The notes under the pieces: generated by a model
Seen by the model: the letters and a program-made list of their open reading frames with translations, nothing else
What the model was told of the DNA's origin: nothing
The model's database searches: none
Translations under genes and position numbers: made by a program
NCBI RefSeq assembly: GCF_019966535.1
Contig: NZ_JAIMID010000004.1
Coordinates: 124,001-188,000 of the forward strand
DNA length: 64,000 bases
DNA from: Mesobacterium pallidum
GTDB taxonomy: Bacteria > Pseudomonadota > Alphaproteobacteria > Rhodobacterales > Rhodobacteraceae
Direction: 5' to 3'
Shown: piece by piece, positions 51,020 through 58,899 of the stretch
Layout: each line of letters opens with the position of its first letter
How positions within the stretch are numbered: the first letter of the stretch is position 1

Positions 51020-51831
51020 GCTTCGAAGGCAGCTACCTGGGCGCGAACGACCGCATCAGCCCGCAGGCCATCATGGAATGCAAGATCTGCTGGACGCCCT
51101 ACGACCCGGCCGAGGGCGACGATTTCCGCCAGGTCGAGGCCGGCACGGCATTCACCGACCTGCCCGAGGATTGGTCCTGCCCCAATTGCTCGGGCCCCAA
51201 GGAACAGTTCATGGTGCTCGAGGACCCCGGCGCCGAGGCGCTGCTGGAGGCCAACCGCATCAAGGCGATGACCGACCGGCTGGTGGCCGATTTCACCGAA
51301 GTCTACCACGCCAAGATGCGCGACGTGCCCATCGTCAACAAGACGCTGCACGTGCAGGCCGTGGGTTTTCGCAAATCCGGTGACGTGATCCTGGGCGTGC
51401 TGATCTCTCCCTGGTTCATGAACCTCGTTCAGCTGCCGGACGGGCAGGATTGGTCCGCGCTGAAACCGGGCGAGAAAGAGGTGATCACCTATCCGTCGGG
51501 CGAATACGAATTCATCCACAACACGCGCGAGCTGATCGGCGGTTACAAGGCCTGTTCGCTGTTCTCGCCGATGGGTGATTTCAGCAAGCAGAGCGATGCG
51601 GTGGACGTGGCGAACGCCGTGATGCTCGCGCTGTTTGACGAGGGCAACCGCGCCGAGACCGACCGCCAGGCCGAAATCCGCGCCGCCCGCGAAGAAGAGT
51701 TGGCCGCCGTGGAAGCCACCGAGGCCGAGGCCGAAGCCGAGGCGCCCGAACTCGACGCCGCGCCCACGCGCCGCAAGGTCATCACCGGGGGCCTTGCCGC
51801 CGAGGCCGATGCGCAGGAGGCGCAGGCCTGA
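51016..51831 (+). CDS. hupJ: HupJ: rubredoxin domain fused to HybE-type chaperone
   Basis: This 271-residue protein joins what are separate HupI and HupJ in rhizobia. Residues 20-62 are a rubredoxin with C22, C25, C55 and C58 (CKICWTPYD and WSCPNCSG). Residues about 70-200 are the [NiFe]-hydrogenase assembly (HybE) domain with VVNKTLHV-like VNKTLHVQAVGF, VLISPWFMNLVQLP and EFIHNTRELIGGYKACSLFSPM. The last 60 residues are an Ala/Glu-rich tail. The rubredoxin is thought to protect or donate electrons during small-subunit maturation in oxygen. It is chained to hupH and hupK by overlaps. Confidence 0.94.
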   Translation: MSFEGSYLGANDRISPQAIMECKICWTPYDPAEGDDFRQVEAGTAFTDLPEDWSCPNCSGPKEQFMVLEDPGAEALLEANRIKAMTDRLVADFTEVYHAKMRDVPIVNKTLHVQAVGFRKSGDVILGVLISPWFMNLVQLPDGQDWSALKPGEKEVITYPSGEYEFIHNTRELIGGYKACSLFSPMGDFSKQSDAVDVANAVMLALFDEGNRAETDRQAEIRAAREEELAAVEATEAEAEAEAPELDAAPTRRKVITGGLAAEADAQEAQA

Positions 51832-52718
51832 TGCTCGATTCTGGCCGCATAGGCGCCCGGCTGGTGGCGCAAGCCGCACCCGGCGTGCCTGTGGCCGCCT
51901 TCGTGCGGGGCCGCACGCCCGACGAGGTGCTGGACCTGCTCCCGCGCCTCTTCAATCTTTGCCGTGCGGCGCAGGGGGCGGCGGTCGCCGCTGCCCTCGG
52001 TCGCCCGGTCGACACGTCCGGGATCGCGTCGGACATCCTGCGCGATCACCTCCTGAAATTCCTGGTTACCTGGCCCGGTTCCATCGGCTGTTCTCCCCAG
52101 CCATTTCCCTCGGGCTGGGCGGCGGGTGGTCCGGCGCTTTTGCAGGCGCTGTTTGGGGACTCAAGCGTTGCGCCGGCCACCCGCATTGAATTTGAACGCT
52201 TCCTCGGCGGCGGCAGCCCGCTCGCCGCGCCCCTGCGCGCCATCCGCAGCGCCTTTGCGCCGGGCGAGGCGGTGGCGTTAGCGCTGCCCGAAGTGACGCC
52301 GGCCAACATCTTCGCGGATCGGCGCATCGAGAATTCCGTCGCCGCCCGCCATGCCGGTCACCCGGTCATGCAGGCGATCGAGGCGGAGCATGGCCGCGGC
52401 CCACTCTGGCGCAGCGCCGCGCGGCTTTACGATATCGAGGCGGCGGCGCAGGGGCGCCTGCCTGCCGTCCAGTCGGGCGAGGGCTGGGCCATGGTCCCGG
52501 CGGCGCGGGGCGGCTATGCCGTGCGCCTTACGCTCTCCGGTGGTCGGGTCGAGAGTCTTGACCGCGTGACCCCGACCGATGCACTGCTGGCCCCGGACGG
52601 GCTGCTCGACCAATCGCTGGCCACGCTGCCACCCGCCAAGGCGGGGCTGGGGGCGCTGCTGCTCGACATCCTCGACCCGTGCAGCCCCGTTCGGCTGAAG
52701 GAGGCGCGTGATGCATGA
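51831..52718 (+). CDS. hupK: HupK, degenerate large-subunit-like assembly protein
   Basis: A 295-residue protein related to hydrogenase large subunits but catalytically dead. It keeps traces of both motifs: a single Cys near residue 44 ([13 protein letters not shown]) in place of L1 and [10 protein letters not shown] near residue 280 in place of L2, with only one of two cysteines. HupK is proposed to be a scaffold on which the Fe(CN)2CO unit is carried before HupL. It starts at the ATG at 51831 overlapping the hupJ stop (tgATG) and overlaps hypA by 8 bp. Confidence 0.93.
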   Translation: MLDSGRIGARLVAQAAPGVPVAAFVRGRTPDEVLDLLPRLFNLCRAAQGAAVAAALGRPVDTSGIASDILRDHLLKFLVTWPGSIGCSPQPFPSGWAAGGPALLQALFGDSSVAPATRIEFERFLGGGSPLAAPLRAIRSAFAPGEAVALALPEVTPANIFADRRIENSVAARHAGHPVMQAIEAEHGRGPLWRSAARLYDIEAAAQGRLPAVQSGEGWAMVPAARGGYAVRLTLSGGRVESLDRVTPTDALLAPDGLLDQSLATLPPAKAGLGALLLDILDPCSPVRLKEARDA

Positions 52719-53052
52719 GATGTCGATCTGCGAAGGCATCCGAAACGTGGTCGACAAGGCCGCGTCGGACCCCGGCATCGCCCGCGTGACCCGTGTGCGG
52801 CTGGAGATCGGCCGCTTTGCCGGGGTGGAAAAGCCCGCGCTCGAGTTCGCCTGGGAGGTCGTCATGCGCGGCTCCAAGGCCGAGGGCGCGGCGCTCGAGA
52901 TCATCGACCTGCCGGGCAAGGCGCTGTGCTACGATTGCATGAAAAGCGTCGAGATCGCCGACCGGCTGGACCCTTGCCCCGACTGCGGGGGTGGAAAACT
53001 GATGCCCGACGGGGGCGATGAGATGCGAATAAAGGACATGGAGGTGGCCTGA
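52711..53052 (+). CDS. hypA: Nickel chaperone HypA
   Basis: A 113-residue nickel-insertion protein. The N-terminal [10 protein letters not shown] supplies H2, the nickel ligand. The zinc site is formed by CYDC and CPDC. I chose the ATG at 52711 rather than the GTG one codon earlier because the N-terminus must be MHE and AAGGAGG lies 7 nt upstream. It delivers Ni to hydrogenase together with HypB, encoded directly after it (tgATG overlap). Confidence 0.97.
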   Translation: MHEMSICEGIRNVVDKAASDPGIARVTRVRLEIGRFAGVEKPALEFAWEVVMRGSKAEGAALEIIDLPGKALCYDCMKSVEIADRLDPCPDCGGGKLMPDGGDEMRIKDMEVA

Positions 53053-53912
53053 TGTGCACGGTATGCGGATGCGGAGACGGACAGGTGGAGGGGCTTTCCC
53101 ACCATCATGATGACCACGATCACGGGGCTTCCCATGAGCACGGTCATCACCACCACCATCACCACGGCCACGCCCATGACATCCACTTCGGCCAGGGGCC
53201 GGCGGGTGTCGAAGTGCCGGGCATGACGCAGGAGCGGCTGATCGAGATCGAGACCGGCATCCTGTCGCAGAACGACCGCTACGCCGCCGCGAACCGCGAA
53301 AAGCTCTCCGCACTAGAGGCTTACGCGGTGAACCTCGTGTCCTCGCCCGGCTCGGGCAAGACCACGCTGCTCTGTGCGACGATCAACGCGATGACGGCGC
53401 GCGGCGCCGGCCCCGTGGCGGTGATCGAGGGCGACCAGCAGACTTCGAACGACGCCGACCGTATCCGCGCGACCGGCGCGCCGGCCTGCCAGGTGAACAC
53501 CGGCAAGGGCTGCCACCTGGACGGCCACATGGTCGGGCACGCGATGAAGCACCTTAATATCCAGCCGCAAAGCACTCTGTTCATTGAGAATGTCGGTAAC
53601 CTGGTCTGTCCGGCGGCCTTTGACCTCGGCGAAGACGCCAAGGTCGCGGTCATCTCGGTGACGGAAGGAGAGGACAAGCCGCTCAAGTATCCCGACATGT
53701 TCACTGCCGCCCGGATCGCGCTCTTGAACAAGATCGACCTCTCGCCGTTTTGTGACGTTGATCTCGAGCTTTACGAGGCGAACCTCAGGCGCGTGAACCC
53801 CACGATCGAGATCATCCGCGTCTCGGCCCGCACGGGCGAAGGGCTCGACCTCTGGCTCGGCTGGCTGGAAAGCCAGGCCGCCGCGAAACGTGCGAAACAG
53901 GCGGCCGAGTGA
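53052..53912 (+). CDS. hypB: Hydrogenase nickel incorporation GTPase HypB
   Basis: This 286-residue GTPase drives nickel insertion. The N-terminal CTVCGCGDG is a high-affinity nickel site and residues 17-45 are a histidine-rich stretch with 17 His, suited to nickel storage. The G domain has the P-loop SSPGSGKTT (97-105), [12 protein letters not shown], the metal site region [28 protein letters not shown] and NKIDLS. It starts at the ATG at 53052 overlapping hypA and is followed by hupR with 1-bp overlap. Confidence 0.97.
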   Translation: MCTVCGCGDGQVEGLSHHHDDHDHGASHEHGHHHHHHHGHAHDIHFGQGPAGVEVPGMTQERLIEIETGILSQNDRYAAANREKLSALEAYAVNLVSSPGSGKTTLLCATINAMTARGAGPVAVIEGDQQTSNDADRIRATGAPACQVNTGKGCHLDGHMVGHAMKHLNIQPQSTLFIENVGNLVCPAAFDLGEDAKVAVISVTEGEDKPLKYPDMFTAARIALLNKIDLSPFCDVDLELYEANLRRVNPTIEIIRVSARTGEGLDLWLGWLESQAAAKRAKQAAE

Positions 53913-55387
53913 TGGCCCAGCCCAGTCTTCCCACCATCCTCGTCGTCGATGACGAGCCGCATTCCGTCGCCGCCATGCGCATGGCGCTCGAGGACGATTT
54001 CACCGTCCTGGAGGCCGTCAACGCGAACGACGCCTGGCGGTTGATGGAGGAGCACTGGGTGCAGGTCGTGATCTCGGACCAGCGGATGCCCGGCAAGACC
54101 GGCATCGAGCTTTTGACCGAGGTGCGCGACCGCTGGCCCGAAACGGTGCGCATCATCGTGACGGGCTATACCGAGAGCTCGGACATGATCCAGGCGATCA
54201 ACGACGCCGGGATCTACCAGTTCATCACCAAGCCCTGGCACCCGGACCAGCTGCTGATGGCCGTGCGCAATGCGGCGCGGCTGTTCTCGCTGGCGCGCGA
54301 ACACGACCGGATGACGCTGGAAATGCGTTACTTGGGGAACACGGCGAGTTCGAAGCTCGAGGATCGGCGGCGCATGGCGCAGGCAGGACTCGGGTTTGAC
54401 AAGGTGCTGCGGGGGGCGAATTCGCCGCTGAACGCGACCATCGCGCTGGCCCGGCAGGCGGCCAGCTTCGATGTGCCCGTGCTGCTGACCGGCGAGCCGG
54501 GGACCGGCAAGACCGAGATCGCGCGGGCGATGCATTACGGCTCGCTCCGCTCTGACCGGCCGTTCATGGAGCTGAACTGCGCGGGCCTCACGGACGAGGC
54601 GCTGGCGGTCGAGCTTTTCGGCGTCAAGCGCGGCGCGCTCTCGGGCCAGGTGCAGGCGCGGGCGGGGCTGCTGCAAAAGGCCGACCGCGGGACGCTGTAC
54701 CTTGGCGGCATCGACAGCCTCAGCGACCGGATGCAGATGGCGCTGCTGCGGGTGGTGCGCGACGGGATCTTCCAGCCGGTGGGCGGGCACGAGACGCTCA
54801 GCGTCGACGTGCGCCTGCTGACCGGCGCCCATGACGACCTGCGCGACCGGGTCGCCAAGGGGCGGTTCCGCTCGGACCTGTTCTACGGTCTGGCGGTCAC
54901 CGAGCTGTCCGTTCCGCCCCTGAGGACACGCGGCGAAGACGTTGAAATCCTTGCCGAACGCTTTCTGCACGAGGTGGCCGGCGCACATGGCAAGCCGGTG
55001 CGGGGCCTGTCGGCCGGGGCGGTGGAGTTCCTTGTCGCCTACGACTGGCCCGGCAACCTGCCCGAGCTGCGCAACGAGGTGACGCGCATGTTGATCCTGG
55101 CGCAGGACATGACCCTGGGGCCGGAACTGATCTCGCGCCACATCCTCCAGGCGGGCAGCCAGCGCGAGGGGGAGCGGGTGTCCGGCATGGACCTGTGCCA
55201 GCTCGAGGGCACGCTCAAGGAACGGGTCGAGTTGATGGAGATGCGCATCCTCGGCGAGACGCTGACGCGCCTCAAGTGGAACAAGAGCAAGGCCGCGCAA
55301 GAGCTCGGGTTAAGCCGCGTTGGCCTGCGCGCGAAACTCGACCGCTACGGGATCGAACCCCATGCGTCGATTGCAGAGGAGGAGTGA
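53912..55387 (+). CDS. hupR: Response regulator HupR (NtrC family, sigma70-type)
   Basis: A 491-residue regulator of hydrogenase genes. The receiver domain has phosphate acceptor D56 in [10 protein letters not shown]. The central AAA-like domain has Walker [12 protein letters not shown] but a broken Walker B ([12 protein letters not shown], with Gly-Gly in place of Asp-Glu) and GALSGQ in place of the sigma54-contacting GAFTGA. The C-terminal Fis-type HTH is [22 protein letters not shown]. capsulatus HupR is known to activate hupSL with sigma70 in the unphosphorylated state, in agreement with these losses. It starts at the ATG at 53912 in tga/ATG overlap with hypB. Confidence 0.95.
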   Translation: MAQPSLPTILVVDDEPHSVAAMRMALEDDFTVLEAVNANDAWRLMEEHWVQVVISDQRMPGKTGIELLTEVRDRWPETVRIIVTGYTESSDMIQAINDAGIYQFITKPWHPDQLLMAVRNAARLFSLAREHDRMTLEMRYLGNTASSKLEDRRRMAQAGLGFDKVLRGANSPLNATIALARQAASFDVPVLLTGEPGTGKTEIARAMHYGSLRSDRPFMELNCAGLTDEALAVELFGVKRGALSGQVQARAGLLQKADRGTLYLGGIDSLSDRMQMALLRVVRDGIFQPVGGHETLSVDVRLLTGAHDDLRDRVAKGRFRSDLFYGLAVTELSVPPLRTRGEDVEILAERFLHEVAGAHGKPVRGLSAGAVEFLVAYDWPGNLPELRNEVTRMLILAQDMTLGPELISRHILQAGSQREGERVSGMDLCQLEGTLKERVELMEMRILGETLTRLKWNKSKAAQELGLSRVGLRAKLDRYGIEPHASIAEEE

Positions 55388-55390
55388 GCC

Positions 55391-55693
55391 ATGTGTCTGG
55401 GAATCCCGGGACAGATCGTCGAAATCACCGATGCCGCGTGTCAGTTGGGTATGGCCGACGTGTCCGGCGTGCGCCGCGAGGTGAGCCTGGCATGCGTGGC
55501 CGACCGGCCGCTGGACCAGCTGATCGGTGAATGGGCGCTGATCCACGTCGGCTTTGCCATGGCGCTCATCGACGCCGACGAGGCGGCCGAGACGCTGGCG
55601 GCGCTCGAAGGGCTGGGCGAGGCGCAGGAGACGCTCGAGCAGATGGCCGAGGGTGCCAAGGCGTTGGCGCCGAAAGGGGAGGTGGTTCAATGA
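55391..55693 (+). CDS. hypC: Hydrogenase chaperone HypC
   Basis: A 100-residue protein with the MCLGIPGQIVEIT N-terminus; C2 binds the Fe(CN)2CO unit with HypD and hands it to the large subunit precursor. The strand block GEWALIHVGFAMALIDADEA is standard. The C-terminus is helical and acidic. GAGGAGGAG precedes the ATG. It overlaps hypD by 4 bp. Confidence 0.97.
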   Translation: MCLGIPGQIVEITDAACQLGMADVSGVRREVSLACVADRPLDQLIGEWALIHVGFAMALIDADEAAETLAALEGLGEAQETLEQMAEGAKALAPKGEVVQ

Positions 55694-56832
55694 GATATGT
55701 CGAGGAGTTCAGAGATCCGGTTAAGGCGCGCGCGGTTCTGGCCGAGATCGCCAGGGTCACCGACCAGATTGGCGCGACGGCCGAAAACCCCGTGCGGATC
55801 ATGGAGATCTGCGGCGGCCACACCCATGCGATCTTTCGCTATGGCCTCGACAAGCTGACGCCCGAGGGGCTGGAGTTCATCCACGGCCCCGGCTGCCCGG
55901 TCTGCGTCCTGCCCATGGCCCGCGTCGACGAATGCGTCGAGATCGCGGAACAGGAAGGCGTGATCTTTACCACCTTCGGCGACGCGATGCGGGTGCCCGG
56001 AACGCGCAAGAGCCTGCTGCAGGCCAAGGCGGACGGCGCCGACATCCGCATGGTCTACTCTCCGCTCGACGCGCTGGAACTGGCGCGGCGCAACCCGGAG
56101 CGGGAGGTGGTCTTCTTCGGTCTCGGGTTCGAGACGACGACGCCCTCGACCGCGCTGACCATCCAGCAGGCCGCAAGGGAAAATATTCGCAACTTCAGCG
56201 TCTTCTGCAATCATATTACTGTGCCGCCGCCGATCCGGGCGCTGCTGGACGACCCGCACATGCGGCTGGACGGCTTTGTCGGGCCGGGGCATGTGAGCAT
56301 GGTGATCGGCACGCATCCTTATGATTTCATTGCCCAAGACTACGGCAAGCCCATCGTGGTGGCGGGGTTCGAACCGCTCGACCTGCTGCAATCGGTGCTG
56401 ATGGTGCTGGTCCAGATCCGCGACGGCGTAGCGCGCGTCGAAAACCAGTATGCCCGCGTGGTGCCCGAGCATGGCAACCCGGTGAGCCTTGCCGCCATCG
56501 AAGATGTCTACGAACCGCGCCCGAGCTTCGAATGGCGGGGTCTGGGCGAGATCGACGCGAGCGGGCTGCGCATCAGGGACGGCTACAAGGCCTTTGATGC
56601 CGAAGAGAAATTCGGCATCGGCTATGCGGCCGGCACCCGCAACGTGCCCGAGCCCGAGGGCTGCGCCTGCGGGGCGGTCATGACCGGCCGGATGAAGCCG
56701 ACCGAATGCCCGCAATTCGGCCGGGGCTGCACCCCCGACATGCCGCTCGGTGCGCTCATGGTGTCGAGCGAGGGCGCCTGCGCGGCCTATTGGACCTATG
56801 GCGGCGCCCGCGCCGTGGAACCCGCGGAGTAG
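55690..56832 (+). CDS. hypD: Hydrogenase iron-centre assembly protein HypD
   Basis: A 380-residue Fe-S protein on which CN and CO are attached to iron with HypC and HypE. Conserved blocks are RIMEICGGHTHAIFRYGLD, IHGPGCPVCVLP, VVFFGLGFETTTPSTAL, FVGPGHVSMVIGT, PIVVAGFEPLDLL, and the C-terminal cluster region GCACGAVMTGRMKPTECPQFGRGCTP. I took the ATG at 55690, overlapping the hypC stop, because it gives the canonical MRYVEEFRDP start. HypE follows after 4 bp. Confidence 0.97.
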   Translation: MRYVEEFRDPVKARAVLAEIARVTDQIGATAENPVRIMEICGGHTHAIFRYGLDKLTPEGLEFIHGPGCPVCVLPMARVDECVEIAEQEGVIFTTFGDAMRVPGTRKSLLQAKADGADIRMVYSPLDALELARRNPEREVVFFGLGFETTTPSTALTIQQAARENIRNFSVFCNHITVPPPIRALLDDPHMRLDGFVGPGHVSMVIGTHPYDFIAQDYGKPIVVAGFEPLDLLQSVLMVLVQIRDGVARVENQYARVVPEHGNPVSLAAIEDVYEPRPSFEWRGLGEIDASGLRIRDGYKAFDAEEKFGIGYAAGTRNVPEPEGCACGAVMTGRMKPTECPQFGRGCTPDMPLGALMVSSEGACAAYWTYGGARAVEPAE

Positions 56833-56836
56833 CGAC

Positions 56837-57880
56837 ATGAACATGGCAAGCAAGCCTTCGCGCCTGCGCGGCGACCGCGTGACCCTGGCCCATGGCGGCG
56901 GCGGGCGCGCGATGCGGGACCTGATCGAAGAGGTCTTCACCGATGTCTTCCGGCCCGAAAGCAGCGAGGACCAGGCGCGGCTGAGCCATGATGCGCTGCG
57001 GCAGCCCGGCGCGCAGCTCGCCTTTACCACCGACAGTTTCGTCGTGACCCCGGTGGAATTCCCCGGCGGCGATATCGGCAAGCTTGCGATCTGCGGCACG
57101 GTCAACGACCTCGCCGTGGGCGGGGCGCAACCGCTCTGGCTTTCGGCCGCTTTCATCATCGAGGAAGGCTGCGAAATCGCCCTCTTGCGCCGCATCGTCG
57201 CCTCGATGGCGCGCGAGGCCGCGGCGGCAGGGGTGCGCATCGTGACCGGCGACACCAAGGTGGTCGAAAAGGGCTCCTGCGACCGGGTCTACATCACCAC
57301 CTCCGGCGTGGGCGTGATCCCGGCGGGGCGCAACCTTGGCGCCGCCCGCATCCAGCCCGGCGACGTGGTCATGGTCAATGGCGTGCTGGGCGATCACGGC
57401 GCGACGATCCTGGCCGCGCGGGGCGACCTGTCGTTGAGTGCCGCGCTGGCAAGCGACTGCCGGTCGCTGAACGGTCTGATGGAGGCGGTGCTGCAGGCCG
57501 CCCCCGGCACCCGCGCGGCGCGGGACGCGACCCGGGGCGGCGTCGCCTCGACCCTCAACGAGATGGCCGAGGAGGCCGGCGTTACCATTGAGCTCGAGGA
57601 CGAGGCCCTGCCGCTGCGCGCGGAGGTGCGCGGCATGTGCGAGATCCTTGGCCTCGACCCGCTGTACCTGGCGAACGAGGGCACGCTGGTGCTGGTCGTC
57701 CCCGAGACCGAGGCCGAGGCGGCCCTGGCTGCCATGCGCGCGCGGCCCGAGGGGCAGGGCGCCGCGATCATCGGCCGGGCCAGGGCACGCGGCGCCATCC
57801 CGGTCGTCACCCGGACGGCGTTCGGCGGCACGCGCATCGTCGACATGCTGGTCGGCGAACAGCTGCCCCGCATCTGTTAA
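56837..57880 (+). CDS. hypE: Carbamoyl dehydratase HypE
   Basis: A 347-residue AIR-synthase-fold enzyme that dehydrates the HypF-transferred thiocarbamate to thiocyanate. The glycine-rich HGGGGRAMRDLI, FTTDSFVVTPVEFPGGDIGKLAICGTVNDLAVGG, and VTGDTKVVEKG blocks are diagnostic, and it ends in PRIC with the carboxy-terminal cysteine C347 that carries the CN group. It starts at the ATG at 56837 as MNMASKPSRLRG. It is the last gene of the hydrogenase locus; a GC hairpin follows. Confidence 0.97.
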   Translation: MNMASKPSRLRGDRVTLAHGGGGRAMRDLIEEVFTDVFRPESSEDQARLSHDALRQPGAQLAFTTDSFVVTPVEFPGGDIGKLAICGTVNDLAVGGAQPLWLSAAFIIEEGCEIALLRRIVASMAREAAAAGVRIVTGDTKVVEKGSCDRVYITTSGVGVIPAGRNLGAARIQPGDVVMVNGVLGDHGATILAARGDLSLSAALASDCRSLNGLMEAVLQAAPGTRAARDATRGGVASTLNEMAEEAGVTIELEDEALPLRAEVRGMCEILGLDPLYLANEGTLVLVVPETEAEAALAAMRARPEGQGAAIIGRARARGAIPVVTRTAFGGTRIVDMLVGEQLPRIC

Positions 57881-57897
57881 GGGATTCGGGATCAGGC

Positions 57898-57913
57898 CCG
57901 GGCACGCGCCCGG
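57898..57913 (+). terminator. Hairpin after hypE
   Basis: Stem ccgggc (57898-57903) / gcccgg (57908-57913) with a 4-nt loop, 17 bp after the hypE stop. No T-tract follows, so it may be only part of the termination signal. Confidence 0.4.
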
Positions 57914-58003
57914 CGCTGCCAAAGACGCATTTCGACTGCTCAAGAATGCGTCACGTCAACCCCAAGCGTTTTGCCTGTCATGTCCTTGACAAGGCCCGAA
58001 CTT

Positions 58004-58032
58004 TTGACGCAGCCGCCTGTTTTCAATAGGTT
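58004..58032 (+). promoter_or_regulatory. Candidate promoter in hypE downstream region
   Basis: TTGACG (58004-58009), 17-bp spacer, TAGGTT (58027-58032). The -35 is good and the -10 is poor. It would give a leader of about 365 nt for the gene at 58405 or a separate small RNA. Confidence 0.35.
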
Positions 58033-58195
58033 AACCATAACGTCATGCCCTTGGGTCTGCCGCGCTTTCGGGCAGGCTGGCAGATTGGCCATTGGAATCC
58101 ATGCGCGGACCTGCCAGTACTTCGCCAAGTTTCGGTCGGTGGCGGGTTCAGGCCCCGGTCCGAGGGCTGTTTTCCCCGAGAGGGGGGCGATATCG

Positions 58196-58231
58196 CCGCT
58201 GCGATGCAAGGGGGCTTGCACATCGCAGCGG
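58196..58231 (+). ncRNA. Stable hairpin, possible leader or small RNA element
   Basis: The arms ccgctgcga-tgcaag (58196-58210) and cttgca-ca-tcgcagcgg (58215-58231) pair over 15 bp with one 2-nt bulge and a gggg loop. No T-run follows, so it is not a normal terminator. It may be part of a structured RNA or of the leader of the next gene. Confidence 0.35.
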
Positions 58232-58404
58232 AATGGCCAGCCGATTGGGGACGGCGCGTCATGTTTGGTCGTTCGGAGGGAAGGATTTCGTTCCGATCGA
58301 GTCTGGGGAGGGGCCCTTTGAGGGCCTCTTGGATCAGGTGGTGACCCGTCGAGGGCAGGTTCTGCTTTCACGGTTTGGTTTGGCTCATTGAAAGGATATT
58401 CGAC

Positions 58405-58728
58405 ATGGCCGACGAAGACACGAAACCCGGCAAGGCGATGACCGATGCCGAGCGCGGTGAAATGCGTCTCAAGACGCGCGAGCTTGCACGGATGCTGTTC
58501 CGCTCCTCGCCGCAGTTCAACAAGGGTGAAGGCGGCGGTGACCGCGCTGCCATGGTCGCGGCGCGCAAGGAAGCCTGGAACAAGGACCGCAAGGCGCTCC
58601 AGATGACGGCGCGCCGCCTGCTGCGCCTGATGGAACGCAACGAGCGTGTCGAGCTGACCTTCAAGTTCTCGGAAGAAGACCTCGCCAACGCCGCCAAGGG
58701 CGGTGACGACGACGGCGGCGAGGATTGA
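58405..58728 (+). CDS. Small conserved-looking protein with acidic C-terminus
   Basis: A 107-residue soluble protein from the ATG at 58405 with AAAGGA 9 nt upstream; the in-frame extension to 58375 lacks a ribosome site. It has helical segments rich in Arg and Lys (MRLKTRELARMLFRSS, MVAARKEAWNKDRKALQMTARRLLRLME), the strand ERVELTFKF, and an acidic Gly/Asp tail (GGDDDGGED). Charge separation suggests nucleic-acid or protein binding. No family recognised. Confidence 0.7.
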   Translation: MADEDTKPGKAMTDAERGEMRLKTRELARMLFRSSPQFNKGEGGGDRAAMVAARKEAWNKDRKALQMTARRLLRLMERNERVELTFKFSEEDLANAAKGGDDDGGED

Positions 58729-58899
58729 GATCGCCCGCGGGGCGCGGCGGCCGGGTGGCCTCGCGCATCCGCGTGACGCAGGGGGCCGCCGGGCAGGACA
58801 TGTCCGGCGCCCCCCTGTTCGTGCAGCAGGCACGCCGCATTTTCCACCGGGCCGCCTGACCGGCCCGCGTCCTTACTTTGCCGGAACGATAAAAACGCC

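Larger units (their letters stand above)
57914..58404. other. Long gene-poor region with candidate leader or small RNA
   Basis: About 490 bp between hypE and the next gene. The small frames here have poor ribosome sites. It contains a promoter-like pair (58004-58032), a very stable hairpin (58196-58231) and a weaker hairpin (58312-58326). No known RNA family (tmRNA, SRP RNA, RNase P RNA) was recognised. Confidence 0.5.
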
